Shown here: positions 53,940-62,384 of the stretch, piece after piece | Layout of the letters: each line of letters starts with the position of its first letter | Numbering within the stretch: the first letter of the stretch is position 1 | Assembly (NCBI GenBank): GCA_017480245.1 | Contig: JAFVBA010000022.1 | Coordinates: 35,865-99,864, forward strand | Length of the DNA stretch: 64,000 nucleotides | Source of the DNA: Bacteroidales bacterium | GTDB lineage: Bacteria > Bacteroidota > Bacteroidia > Bacteroidales > P3 | Direction: 5' to 3' | Program-made: the position numbers and the translations under genes | The notes under the pieces: generated by a model | Seen by the model: only the letters and a program-made list of their open reading frames with translations | Database searches by the model: none | Told to the model about the DNA's origin: nothing

Positions 53940-55139
53940 ATGGGAAAAGTTAAAGCAACAATAGATAAACGAAGAAAACTTGACGACAATACATATCCTG
54001 TCAAACTTTACTGCAACATCGCAGGAAAGGGAAGCATAGTAATATCAACTAATATTTATGTGAATGACGGTTGTCTAATGAATAACACAATCATAAATAC
54101 AAAGAATGCAGAAATATACAATACCATTCTTACACAAAAACGCTTCAAAATGGAAGAAGTCTTATTGAAGATGAAACTTGACGGCTCTTTGCAGACATAT
54201 TCTATTGATGAAATTCGTGATAAAATCAAAGAGGCTGTATCGGATTACGACATCAAGGACAAAACTCCGACATTCAAAGACACTGCCAATAAGTTTATCG
54301 CTACCAAAGACCAAAAGAAAACAATCCAAGCCGTTGAGTATATGCTTTCGTCTTTGCAAAAGTTTTGTAATCTGAATAAACAGAAATTTGCAGACATCAC
54401 AACAAAGTTTCTATCCGACTTTGAGTTGTCATTAAAGCAAAACAACCTTTCAACAAATACAATATCTATCATCTTCCGAAATATCCGTGCAGTGTTCAAC
54501 TATGCAATAAACGAAAACATCATACCGCAGGATTGCTATCCATTCCGAAAATACAAGATAAAACAAGAGGCAACACGCAAACGCTCCTTAACAATAGAAC
54601 AAATGCGTGCATTTATAGACTTACAACCTGAAACGCCAGAAAAAACGAAAATAAGGGATATTTTTCTTCTTATGGTATATTTGATAGGAATAAATGTAAA
54701 AGACTTATTAAACGTTGAAAAAATCACAAATGGCCGTATAGAATACAAAAGATTTAAGACAGGTAGGTTATATTCCGTCAAAGTTGAACCCGAAGCAATG
54801 GAAATAATCAATAAATATAAAGGTACTGACTTTTTACTTGATATTCCTTTTGCCGAAAACTTTACAAACCGTTTTGACAAGACATTGAAAAAACTCGGCA
54901 AAGTTGAATACGGAGAATACAACAAAAAGATAATAACTCCTATTGAGCCGAAACTATCTTCATATTATGCACGTCATACTTGGGCAACCTTTGCTTCCGA
55001 ACTTGAAATACCAAAGGAAACAATAGCGGCTGCATTAGGACACGGCGGTAATTCAGTAACTGACATTTACATTGACTTCAATCAGAAAAAAGTTGATGAA
55101 GCCAACAGAAAGGTAATAAACTACATACTTAACAAGTAA
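53940..55139 (+). CDS. Tyrosine-type site-specific integrase
   Basis: A 399-residue integrase; I start at 53940 (MGKVKATIDKRRKLDDNTYPVKLYC) where the family N-terminal beta domain begins. The frame is open upstream to 53826 but that region is hydrophobic and lies by the attachment site. An SAM-like core-binding domain (about 120-215) is followed by the catalytic domain. Its C-terminal active site is YYARHTWATFASELE (HxxR type) and ...GHGGNSVTDIYIDF with the nucleophile Tyr. The first catalytic Arg is not in the usual strong context (LIGINVKDLLNVEKITNGRIEYKRFKT), as seen in several Bacteroidota phage integrases. It probably integrates at tRNA-Val. Confidence 0.88.
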   Translation: MGKVKATIDKRRKLDDNTYPVKLYCNIAGKGSIVISTNIYVNDGCLMNNTIINTKNAEIYNTILTQKRFKMEEVLLKMKLDGSLQTYSIDEIRDKIKEAVSDYDIKDKTPTFKDTANKFIATKDQKKTIQAVEYMLSSLQKFCNLNKQKFADITTKFLSDFELSLKQNNLSTNTISIIFRNIRAVFNYAINENIIPQDCYPFRKYKIKQEATRKRSLTIEQMRAFIDLQPETPEKTKIRDIFLLMVYLIGINVKDLLNVEKITNGRIEYKRFKTGRLYSVKVEPEAMEIINKYKGTDFLLDIPFAENFTNRFDKTLKKLGKVEYGEYNKKIITPIEPKLSSYYARHTWATFASELEIPKETIAAALGHGGNSVTDIYIDFNQKKVDEANRKVINYILNK

Positions 55140-55233
55140 TTTATTACCTAAAACTTACCTATAAGTCAAAGAATCATTTTATGACGTTATTAAATTTTTT
55201 AAGCATTTTCTTTAATAATCAGAAATTTTATTG

Positions 55234-55241
55234 TAATTTTG
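55234..55241 (+). promoter_or_regulatory. -7 box of the Fic gene
   Basis: TAATTTTG followed by CAAC, 28 bp before the Fic ATG. Confidence 0.5.
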
Positions 55242-55268
55242 CAACAAAAATTTTAATAAGGTGTTATT

Positions 55269-56396
55269 ATGAATAGTTTTCATGCAGGCGATTATGTAAG
55301 TCAAGGATGGTACAACAGTTATTTGCCAAATCCAATAAATAGAAATTGGGTAATTGATGATATGGAGATTATCAATCTTCTTAGTAAAGCCGACAGAGTG
55401 GTAGGAAGGTTGGATATGTTTTCCGAATATGTCCCGAATATAGATTTATTTATCAGTATGCACGTTTACAAGGAAGCAACAAAATCTTCTAATATAGAAG
55501 GCACTCAAACAAAGATAGAAGAGGCATTACTTGAAGAAGAGGATGTGCCTTTGGATAAACGTGATGATTGGTCAGAAGTTCAAAACTATACATTGGCAAT
55601 GAATCAAGCAATACAAAGCCTTAAAACATTACCTCTATCTTCCCGTCTTATTAGGGATACTCATAAAATACTTATGAATGGGGTACGAGGTAAAAATAAA
55701 TGTCCTGGTGAGTTTAGACATTCTCAAAATTGGATAGGTGGCTCTTCTCCTAATGATGCTATATTTGTTCCACCTGTATTTGGAGAAATCCCAAATCTAA
55801 TATCGGATATAGAAAACTTTATACATAACCCTATTTGTGATTTACCGGATTTGATAAAAATAGCACTAATCCATTATCAATTTGAAACTATACACCCGTT
55901 TAATGATGGAAATGGGAGAATCGGCAGATTATTAATAACACTATATCTTGTTAGTAAGGGTATTCTTAAACGTCCAATTCTATATCTTTCAGACTATCTT
56001 GAGAGCCACAGACGAAGTTATTATGATAAAATCATGAATGTGCGTTTCGATGATGATGTAGTCGGTTGGGTTAAATTTTTTCTTGAAGGCATTATCGCGA
56101 CAGCAGAAAAAGGTACGACAGCACTTAATGACATAATGGTTATACAAAAAGAATATGAGGAAGAAATTAAAAGTATGGGAACACGCTCTGTGAATGCCTT
56201 GAAATTAATAGATTCTATGTATCAAAATCCATTTACAGATATTACAAAAGCATCTTCTATAATAGGACAATCTTTTCCAACTGCAAGAAATCTTATAGAA
56301 GGATTGACAAAGAAGGGTATTCTTTCTGAAATAACAGGAGGAAAAAGAGGGAAAAAATATGTCTTATCTAAATATATGCATATTTTCGTAGGATAA
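55269..56396 (+). CDS. Fic family protein (AMPylase type) with N-terminal inhibitory motif
   Basis: A 375-residue Fic protein. The active-site loop is HPFNDGNGRIGR (about 215-226), a full HPFx[D/E]GNGRxxR match, so AMP transfer to target hydroxyls is expected. An N-terminal inhibitory helix motif [S/T]xxxE[G/N] is present as SSNIEGT (about 75-81), making this a class II, self-inhibited Fic. A C-terminal winged-helix segment (DITKASSIIGQSFPTARNLIEGLTKKGILSEITGGKRGKKY) follows. It has its own promoter between the integrase gene and a leftward operon. Targets are unknown; defence or toxin functions in mobile elements are possible. Confidence 0.9.
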   Translation: MNSFHAGDYVSQGWYNSYLPNPINRNWVIDDMEIINLLSKADRVVGRLDMFSEYVPNIDLFISMHVYKEATKSSNIEGTQTKIEEALLEEEDVPLDKRDDWSEVQNYTLAMNQAIQSLKTLPLSSRLIRDTHKILMNGVRGKNKCPGEFRHSQNWIGGSSPNDAIFVPPVFGEIPNLISDIENFIHNPICDLPDLIKIALIHYQFETIHPFNDGNGRIGRLLITLYLVSKGILKRPILYLSDYLESHRRSYYDKIMNVRFDDDVVGWVKFFLEGIIATAEKGTTALNDIMVIQKEYEEEIKSMGTRSVNALKLIDSMYQNPFTDITKASSIIGQSFPTARNLIEGLTKKGILSEITGGKRGKKYVLSKYMHIFVG

Positions 56397-56405
56397 TGGA
56401 CTATT

Positions 56406-56435
56406 AAAAAAGAGGCTACCATTAAGGCAACCTCT
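56406..56435 (-). terminator. Terminator of the leftward 56458-57063 gene
   Basis: On the minus strand AGAGGTTGCC and GGTAGCCTCT pair with G:U tolerance, followed by TTTTTT. It may also end the convergent Fic gene. Confidence 0.65.
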
Positions 56436-56457
56436 CAAACAGCAATTAAAGAAAAGA

Positions 56458-57063
56458 TTATTTTATTTGAATATGCTCACTATACACTATCCGTGAGTGA
56501 GGATTCTTACTTTTGACTGACTGCCGAAAACCTTTTGTACCATATTTGATAAACAAAAACTTTTTTGGTATCCGTTCAACAACTTGTATCAATGTGTCAA
56601 ATGAATGTATCTTTCCCGTGTATCTGTCATCTTCTATACACCCTTGCAGACTTAGCCAATTATCCGAATAGCTTATACAACGCACTGTATCAATGATGCT
56701 GTCCCGAATAAAAATGCTGTCATACAACATTAACGTATCAATCCTATACTCCGTATGCATACCGCTCTCGCTATAAGATTGCAGACGTTTGAGTTGTATT
56801 TTCAGTTTCTTTACTTCTTCGGATTCATCACTTGCAATCCGCATAAACTCGTCCTTACTTACCGACAAACTCTGCACTTGTGCTACCAAGCGACCTTCTT
56901 TGTCTGTGTATTCGGACATCTTTTGTTTCAGTGCAGTTTGATTGTTTGACAACCTTTGATTTTCTTCTTTTAACGTCTTATTACTGCAATATTCCACACA
57001 AAACATTGCAATCAGTATGAATATAAGACAATGACTGATTTTCTTTATAATATCACTTCCCAT
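56458..57063 (-). CDS. Membrane-anchored coiled-coil protein, spanin-like shape
   Basis: A 201-residue protein with one N-terminal membrane helix (ISHCLIFILIAMFCVEYC), a coiled-coil region (about 30-95, EENQRLSNNQTALKQKMSEYTDKEGRL...) and a beta-type C-terminus with repeated YRIDTLMLYDSIFIRDSIIDTV. The layout resembles Rz/DUF6549-type proteins of Bacteroidota phages, which would span the envelope in lysis, but no partner endolysin is adjacent and the assignment is tentative. It is the last gene of the leftward set. Confidence 0.55.
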   Translation of the reverse strand: MGSDIIKKISHCLIFILIAMFCVEYCSNKTLKEENQRLSNNQTALKQKMSEYTDKEGRLVAQVQSLSVSKDEFMRIASDESEEVKKLKIQLKRLQSYSESGMHTEYRIDTLMLYDSIFIRDSIIDTVRCISYSDNWLSLQGCIEDDRYTGKIHSFDTLIQVVERIPKKFLFIKYGTKGFRQSVKSKNPHSRIVYSEHIQIK

Positions 57064-57250
57064 TTCTAACTTGTTTTTTTATTTGCAGAATAAATCCACA
57101 ATATTTATAACTTATTATCTTTCAATCTGTTTTTATTGTCGCAAGAAATCACACTTAACTTGCCTGTAACTTGTTAGTGTTAAATTTGCTGCAAATTTTT
57201 AACTTGACAACTGCCTCACGTTAAAAAATCTTAATTTCTTTAACACGATT

Positions 57251-57288
57251 AAATATGTACCCAAAATCAATATTTCGGGTACATATTT
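57251..57288 (-). terminator. Terminator of the 57304-57627 gene
   Basis: AAATATGTACCC and GGGTACATATTT form a 12-bp perfect stem with a 14-base loop, just downstream of the leftward gene's stop. Confidence 0.75.
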
Positions 57289-57303
57289 GAAAACAGGCGT
57301 ACC

Positions 57304-57627
57304 TTATTTGTCGTTGTCGGGTACTTGATTTGTTTTTAGTGCGTCCAATAATGCTTCTTTCAATGCTCCTGCCAACTCTTGTTTATCCAAGACTTTACTT
57401 GCAACCTGTTCTATCTTTTCCAATTCGTTGCGGGTCTTTTCATCGGCTTTCTCTCTTATGCTCCGCCATTCAACAATACAAAGGAAAACTCCGACAATAC
57501 AAGTTACAATAGGAACACCATAGATGTTATCCAAATGAAACAACTTGTAAATATTGCTGAAATGTATCAGAATATCTACACAAGCACCTATCAACATACC
57601 GCCTTCATAGGAGATAAATTTACTCAA
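57304..57627 (-). CDS. Small membrane protein, possible holin-like
   Basis: A 107-residue protein with two hydrophobic helices (GGMLIGACVDILIHFSNIY and IYGVPIVTCIVGVFLCIVEW, within residues 9-52) and a charged helical C-terminus (KTRNELEKIEQVASKVLDKQELAGALKEALLDAL). The full frame opens with TTG at 57627; the first ATG is ten codons on (57597). Size, two helices and a charged tail fit a holin, and a spanin-like gene follows, but this is shape only. It is preceded by a terminator for the HU/smalltalk genes, so it may have its own weak promoter. Confidence 0.5.
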   Translation of the reverse strand: MSKFISYEGGMLIGACVDILIHFSNIYKLFHLDNIYGVPIVTCIVGVFLCIVEWRSIREKADEKTRNELEKIEQVASKVLDKQELAGALKEALLDALKTNQVPDNDK

Positions 57628-57732
57628 AGAACGATAAATAAAAGGTTGCTAACAATTGGCTGGTAATATTGCTTATCGCCATACCTATACCTTGCGGTGA
57701 ATAAAACAACCTCTTATTAGGCAGTATCAAAC

Positions 57733-57766
57733 AAAAAGGTTCGGCAAGTAATATCAAACCGAACCT
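57733..57766 (-). terminator. Terminator of the HU-smalltalk genes
   Basis: On the minus strand AGGTTCGG and CCGAACCT pair, then TTTTTG. It lies 38 bp after the smalltalk stop. Confidence 0.7.
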
Positions 57767-57803
57767 GACACAACGAAAACTGCAGCACTTTCTCGCAACT
57801 GCT

Positions 57804-57905
57804 TTACACAATCCAGCAGAATGCCGACCCTGTAAGCCAACCTGCAACCGCAGTCAAAACGTAAATCAATACGTCTATCACCTTTTTTATTTTCTTTTTA
57901 TCCAT
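57804..57905 (-). CDS. Smalltalk protein
   Basis: A 33-residue frame, MDKKKIKKVIDVLIYVLTAV...: four lysines, then one hydrophobic helix with AGWLTGSAFCWIV at the end. This is the pattern of the tiny smalltalk proteins of Bacteroidota, usually found between an HU-family gene and an N-acetylmuramoyl-L-alanine amidase gene. The HU gene is indeed 5 bp upstream (57910), but no amidase follows; a terminator does. The role is unknown. Confidence 0.8.
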   Translation of the reverse strand: MDKKKIKKVIDVLIYVLTAVAGWLTGSAFCWIV

Positions 57906-57909
57906 AGTC

Positions 57910-58311
57910 TTACACATGTTTTACACTATCCAAATCCCTAAATTCCAACGGACAAGATTTCATATCATTACGGAATGCACTTGACGGATAGAAACGGCAG
58001 GTGATACGTTTTACAATATCCGCATCAACGTCGTCACTTTTTCTTACCGCCTTACTTCTTATGGCAGGGATAAACGAACCCAATGCTCCGAATTTCACTG
58101 CAGAACCTTTCATTATGGCATTGGAAACGTGTATTTCAAAGGCTTTCAATGCAGCCACAACATCAGGATAACTGACTGAGGTTGCGTGCGATATTTCCTT
58201 TGCGATGGCATCCAACGACGTGTCGGGTGCGCGGAAGATTTTTGCAACGTAACGGTCTTCTTTCGTGCCGCTGATTAAGAGCGTTCTCTTCGCTTTAACA
58301 AACTGAATCAT
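57910..58311 (-). CDS. HU-family DNA-binding protein of the mobile element
   Basis: A 133-residue basic protein: VSYPDVVAALKAFEIHVSNAIMKGSAVKFGALGSFIPAIRSKAVR (about 47-92) carries the HU-type pattern with G-S-A-V-K-F-G-A-L-G-S-F. It is distinct from the chromosomal HU-like gene at 1322. With smalltalk it forms a two-gene unit led by a minus-strand TAATTTTG box at 58420-58427. The exact role is not known. Confidence 0.82.
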   Translation of the reverse strand: MIQFVKAKRTLLISGTKEDRYVAKIFRAPDTSLDAIAKEISHATSVSYPDVVAALKAFEIHVSNAIMKGSAVKFGALGSFIPAIRSKAVRKSDDVDADIVKRITCRFYPSSAFRNDMKSCPLEFRDLDSVKHV

Positions 58312-58419
58312 AATTTTTTCCTTTCTTTTTGTTGTTAATAAATATTTTTTAAGTCAATATAACATCCGAAAATCAATTTTTACCGCTTGTCGCAAATCGC
58401 TTCCCGGTGCTACCGAGTG

Positions 58420-58427
58420 CAAAATTA
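58420..58427 (-). promoter_or_regulatory. -7 box of the HU-smalltalk unit
   Basis: Minus-strand TAATTTTG followed by CACTCGG, about 109 bp upstream of the HU ATG, so the leader would be about 100 nt. Confidence 0.45.
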
Positions 58428-58499
58428 GGTATAATATTGATACACAAAACAAAATCCGTAAATATTGGCAGAAAGTGAAACTAATTGAAATGTTTTTTG

Positions 58500-58507
58500 T
58501 AATTTTG
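58500..58507 (+). promoter_or_regulatory. -7 box of the restriction-modification operon
   Basis: TAATTTTG followed by CAACGG, 30 bp before the ATG of the restriction gene. Confidence 0.55.
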
Positions 58508-58536
58508 CAACGGCAAAACAAGAAATTATATGTGTT

Positions 58537-59346
58537 ATGCAAGTAGATAATGAAAAAGCAATACGGTCAATAGTAAGTTCTGCGGTAAAATCATTTGCTT
58601 CGGGCTTTTCAACACGGCATTTATCTGAAGTTGATAATCCAGATGGTGTGATTAATTCTAAAATACATAATGTTTTTATTTCTATATTAGGTGATGAAAT
58701 AGCATATTTTTCTGCACTGTCACGTTCTTTGGACAGTTCATTAGGCAATATGCTTGAGAATATGGCTATTGACATAGCAAAATTGCATTATGAGGTAAGT
58801 CAAAGCGTTACAGGGTTTATATCAAAAGAACAAACGGAATATATTGCAGATATTTTGGAAGAATACAAACGACATGTAAGAAAACCGTCTATTGATGATT
58901 ACAGAGGATTATCTGAAAAATTTTCAGTTTCTTCGCAAATAAATAAAAGACACGACAGTGATTATTACTTATTTGACAAAGAATCAGGATTACATTATTT
59001 AATAGAATTGAAAATCGGAGGAGATTTAGATAATAAGAAAGCACGTTCGGAAAAAGAAGCATTACTTGAACAATATTGCATACTTGCGAATAACTTACAA
59101 AGTGAAGATAAAATAAAAGTTTGTTTTGCTACTGCGTATAATAGATACGGAGAGGGCAAACCTTGGAAACAAGGCAGAGTTTTGCAATTTTTTGCCAATG
59201 AAGAACTATTAATTAGCAGTGATTTTTGGAATCTTGTTTGCAAATCATCCGATGGCTACAATATTGTATTAGATGAGTATAAAAGAAATGCACATTATAT
59301 TATCTCTGCATTATCTGATATAAAAGATGTTTATTTGTCTGAATAA
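58537..59346 (+). CDS. TdeIII-like type II restriction endonuclease
   Basis: A 269-residue protein whose pattern I associate with the TdeIII family of type II restriction enzymes. The PD-(D/E)xK-type core is visible as SDYYLFDKESGLHYLIELKIGGD (Asp...ExK, about 147-169). Upstream are RHLSEVDNPDGVINSKIHNVFISILGDEIAYFSALSRSLDSSLGNMLE. It is followed after one base by a DNA methyltransferase gene (stop and ATG read TAATATG), and then a second one, so it forms a restriction-modification operon. Its recognition site is not determined here. The enzyme gene comes first, the opposite order from many systems. Confidence 0.78.
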   Translation: MQVDNEKAIRSIVSSAVKSFASGFSTRHLSEVDNPDGVINSKIHNVFISILGDEIAYFSALSRSLDSSLGNMLENMAIDIAKLHYEVSQSVTGFISKEQTEYIADILEEYKRHVRKPSIDDYRGLSEKFSVSSQINKRHDSDYYLFDKESGLHYLIELKIGGDLDNKKARSEKEALLEQYCILANNLQSEDKIKVCFATAYNRYGEGKPWKQGRVLQFFANEELLISSDFWNLVCKSSDGYNIVLDEYKRNAHYIISALSDIKDVYLSE

Positions 59347-59347
59347 T

Positions 59348-60079
59348 ATGACATCAAACAGTAATTGGAATATTGGACTTAAACAAGGCGACAGCAGGGA
59401 TTTGATAAAAAGAATTCCGGATAAATTTGTAGATTTTATACTTACAGATCCACCATATAACATAGGTAAATTTTCAACAGGTAATATTCCTTTGCCGGGT
59501 AGAACTCCGATGAATAATGATGTTGCAGATTGGGATCATATAGATTTTAATCCCGAGGAGTGGGCAGATGAATTTTTACGTATTTTAAAACCTACAGGAA
59601 ACCTTTTTATATTCACCTCATACAATCAATTGGGACGGTGGTATAACTGTTTGGATCATAGATTTGACACTTCACAATTTATGATTTGGCACAAAACTAA
59701 TCCTGCTCCTAAAATTTTTAAAGCAGGCTTTTTAAATAGTTGTGAAATGATATTTTGTTGTTGGAATAAAAAACATACTTGGAATTTCATTTCACAAGCA
59801 GAGATGCACAATTTTATTGAAAGTCCGATTTGTATGTCGCCCGAAAGATTAAAAAATCCTAAACATCCGGCACAAAAACCTGTATCTATATTAAAGAAAA
59901 TGATAACTATTGCAAGCAATGAGAATGATATTGTATTTGACCCGTTTATGGGCGTAGGTTCTTCAGGAGTTGCTGCAATAGAATTAAAACGCAGATTTAT
60001 TGGTTTTGAAATTAACAAAGAATATTTTGAAGCTGCCAAACAACGAATTGAAACTAAATTAGAAAATGCTATACAATAA
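59348..60079 (+). CDS. DNA methyltransferase, DPPY type (N4-cytosine or N6-adenine)
   Basis: A 243-residue methyltransferase with the amino-methyltransferase catalytic motif DPPY in FILTDPPYNIGKFSTG (about 33-36) and the AdoMet motif FDPFMGVGSSGVAAIELKRRFIGFEI near the C-terminus. The order (catalytic motif first, AdoMet motif last) is the beta class. Start at 59348, since the frame upstream overlaps the restriction gene. It may protect the site cut by the adjacent nuclease. The next gene overlaps its end by 14 bp. Confidence 0.88.
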   Translation: MTSNSNWNIGLKQGDSRDLIKRIPDKFVDFILTDPPYNIGKFSTGNIPLPGRTPMNNDVADWDHIDFNPEEWADEFLRILKPTGNLFIFTSYNQLGRWYNCLDHRFDTSQFMIWHKTNPAPKIFKAGFLNSCEMIFCCWNKKHTWNFISQAEMHNFIESPICMSPERLKNPKHPAQKPVSILKKMITIASNENDIVFDPFMGVGSSGVAAIELKRRFIGFEINKEYFEAAKQRIETKLENAIQ

Positions 60080-61205
60080 AACAAATAGGAGCAATTTATC
60101 ACCTATAATCAAATGGGCAGGAGGAAAAGAAAAAGAGATTAAATACATTATCCCTAATACTCCTTCAGATTTTAAATGTTATTATGAACCATTTGTAGGA
60201 GGCGGTTCTGTCTTTACGTCATTTAATGCAAATCATCATTACATTAATGATAAATCACAGGAATTAATTAATTTGTATAATTGTATTGCTGAAAAAAATA
60301 CATATTTTTATAAATGGCTGAATTATATTATAATTGCATGGGAGAGTATGTTGAATTATGTAAATCGGCAAAACGATTACATAGTATTATATAAAAAAAT
60401 ACGTGATAATGCTTTATCTGATAAAGAGATTAAAGCCTTTGTCAAAAACAATATAGAGGAAAATAAGGATACGCTTTTACTGATTATAAACAATTTTGAT
60501 TGGCATAAAGATGACTATATTTCAGAATTAAACAGAAATATATGCAGTAAATTATTACGAATGCATAAAATTGAATTAGAACGCAATATTATGCCCGACA
60601 AAGATATTTATGAAAATATAGAAACTGCTTTTATGGGGTCATTGTATATGTACTTTAGAAAATTGTATAACGACAAAAATATACTTAAAACAAATCTTCC
60701 TTTGGCTACGGCTTTATTTGTATTTATACGCAATTATTCTTACAGCGGAATGTTCAGATATAATGATAAAGGAGAATTTAATGTTCCATACGGAGGAATT
60801 GCCTATAACAAAAAATCGCTGAAAAAGAAGAAGGATTACTATTTATCTTCTGAATTGACAGAACATTTCGGTAATACAACAATTGCAAATTTAGACTTTG
60901 AGGAATTTTTTAAGAAATTTCAACCTAATGAAAATGATTTCGTGTTTTTAGACCCTCCGTACGACAGTGAATTCAGTACTTATGCTCAAAATCAATTCAC
61001 AAAAGATGACCAGAAACGGTTGGCTGATTATCTAATTAATAGATGTAAAGCAAAATGGATGATGATTATAAAAAACACGCCGTTTATATATGAATTGTAT
61101 AATAATAAAAATTTGAATATAAAGACATTTGATAAAACATACCTTGTCAGTTTTATGAATCGTAATGATAAAAAAGCCGAGCATTTAATAATTATGAATT
61201 ATTAA
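60066..61205 (+). CDS. Dam-type (D12 class) DNA adenine methyltransferase
   Basis: A 379-residue enzyme with the alpha/D12-class layout: SPIIKWAGGKEKEI (about 11-24, AdoMet-related), YYEPFVGGGSVF (motif I) and FVFLDPPYDS (catalytic DPPY, about 296-305). It methylates N6 of adenine in a short site. It overlaps the DPPY methyltransferase by 14 bp, so the two are translated together. Having two methyltransferases of different classes for one nuclease is unusual: either strand-specific protection of an asymmetric site, or one of them has a separate role. Confidence 0.88.
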   Translation: MLYNKTNRSNLSPIIKWAGGKEKEIKYIIPNTPSDFKCYYEPFVGGGSVFTSFNANHHYINDKSQELINLYNCIAEKNTYFYKWLNYIIIAWESMLNYVNRQNDYIVLYKKIRDNALSDKEIKAFVKNNIEENKDTLLLIINNFDWHKDDYISELNRNICSKLLRMHKIELERNIMPDKDIYENIETAFMGSLYMYFRKLYNDKNILKTNLPLATALFVFIRNYSYSGMFRYNDKGEFNVPYGGIAYNKKSLKKKKDYYLSSELTEHFGNTTIANLDFEEFFKKFQPNENDFVFLDPPYDSEFSTYAQNQFTKDDQKRLADYLINRCKAKWMMIIKNTPFIYELYNNKNLNIKTFDKTYLVSFMNRNDKKAEHLIIMNY

Positions 61206-61329
61206 TTGCTCATAATTTTTCATTTCTTAAACAAATTGTCGGGTTTTCTTGTTGTCTGTTTTTGTCGGGGTTTGGTATAAACGGAATTATTGCATACTTC
61301 AAAAGTACAAGTTTTGATGTTTTTTCAGT

Positions 61330-61385
61330 GAAGTGAAGAAAGAAAATTCTCTTTTCTGAAAAAAATTCTGCAAAAGGGCATTTCA
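61330..61385. repeat. Degenerate copy of the dispersed palindrome
   Basis: The minus strand reads AAATGCCCTTTTGCAGAA then TTTTTTTCAGAAAAGAG, close to the sequence at 49441-49477 (AAGTGCC...TTGTTTTCAGAAAAGAG). It is in the 567-bp gene-free stretch after the methyltransferase genes. Confidence 0.4.
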
Positions 61386-61529
61386 AGGTTGTAAAACGGC
61401 GTTTTGTTGCAATCAAACGGCTTTTTATTAGTGTAAAATGCTGTTTAATTCTTGTTAAAAAACGTAAAAATGTAGGGGCGGACCTGTTGTATTATAAATA
61501 TTTATATGTATAATATTTTCTTTTTTAAA

Positions 61530-61760
61530 GTACTTCTTTTCTAAAAAGAAGTACCAAGAAAAGCGTTCTTTTTAGGAAAAGAAGCAAAAACTATATAACT
61601 CGGTTGGTTTTATTTGTGTAGTTTTTAGGCTCTTATGTAGTTTGATGTGATTTTTATTCCGCTAATTTTGTCCGCATTCTCTGTCCGCATCCATCGCTTT
61701 TGGTTCTTTTACGGTAAAAGAACGCTTCTTTTGGTTCGTTTTCTTCTAAAGAAAATGAAC
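61530..61760. repeat. Cluster of four related hairpins
   Basis: Stems: GTACTTCTTTT/AAAAGAAGTAC (61530-61554), a TTCTTTTTAGGAAAAGAA hairpin (61563-61585), GTTCTTTTAC/GTAAAAGAAC (61703-61723) and GTTCGTTTTCTT/AAGAAAATGAAC (61734-61760). They share a G-TTCTTTT half. The gene-free region 61206-61772 holds this cluster and the degenerate palindrome; no ORF in it looks real. Confidence 0.6.
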
Positions 61761-61772
61761 TTTAAAAATACA

Positions 61773-61964
61773 TTATCTATTATGGATTAAAAAATTACGG
61801 ATTTGACGTATCTGTTCAATAGAGAAATACTTACCCGTGATGCCTAACAACCTTATTTCATCACGTTTGCGAAGACGTAAGAGCGTTTGCGTGCTTATGC
61901 CCAATAATTCCGATGCTTCGTTGCAATTATACAGTTTTCCTGATCCGTTTTGAGCGTTTTCCAT
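61773..61964 (-). CDS. Excisionase-like helix-turn-helix protein
   Basis: A 63-residue protein with a MerR/excisionase-type HTH: LYNCNEASELLGISTQTLLRLRKRDEIRLLGITGKYFSIEQIRQI (residues 11-55). Such proteins direct excision of integrated elements or regulate them. It has its own TAATTTTG box (62016-62023). It is leftward, separated from the methyltransferase operon by the hairpin cluster. Confidence 0.78.
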   Translation of the reverse strand: MENAQNGSGKLYNCNEASELLGISTQTLLRLRKRDEIRLLGITGKYFSIEQIRQIRNFLIHNR

Positions 61965-62015
61965 TGTCGTTTTCCTTTCTTTTTGTTTGATTTGTAATTA
62001 AAAGATTTTAGAATG

Positions 62016-62023
62016 CAAAATTA
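62016..62023 (-). promoter_or_regulatory. -7 box of the HTH gene
   Basis: Minus-strand TAATTTTG followed by CATTC, 52 bp upstream of the HTH ATG. Confidence 0.5.
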
Positions 62024-62138
62024 CAACTATTATTTTATATAAACAGCGTATTTTGTGCAACTTAACACAACAATTTATGACAAAATATTACAAAAATAAT
62101 TAGAATGGAAAACGGATTTTTGATTTTATCAATTTATC

Positions 62139-62381
62139 TTACAATAAATCACTTCTGGTATCTGCATTTTTCCTTATTTCCCGCTGTGGTTTCCAATTTA
62201 CACCTTGCAAAAATATTCTTGCCTTGCGGATGTTACTTTGAAGTTTCTCCTCGCTTACATCGTCAAAGTTGATGATGTTCTCAAATTTGATGTCTGCACG
62301 GAAACGTGGATAAACACAACGTTCTATATACAGGCTTCCGTCTTCATACTTGCCTATTCTGAATTTTCTTATTACAGCCAT
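62139..62381 (-). CDS. Uncharacterised small protein (80 aa)
   Basis: I do not recognise it. It is basic, with MAVIRKFRIGKYEDGSLYIERCVYPRF then a helical part (EEKLQSNIRKARIFL). It is the last gene in the leftward run of small genes that starts near 63872, 3 bp after the preceding stop. Confidence 0.5.
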   Translation of the reverse strand: MAVIRKFRIGKYEDGSLYIERCVYPRFRADIKFENIINFDDVSEEKLQSNIRKARIFLQGVNWKPQREIRKNADTRSDLL

Positions 62382-62384
62382 AGA

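Noticed and set aside
61210-61416. Minus-strand 68-codon frame
   Set aside because: It is the translation of a degenerate palindromic repeat; similar frames arise from the other copies (near 6129-6332 and 49300-49497).
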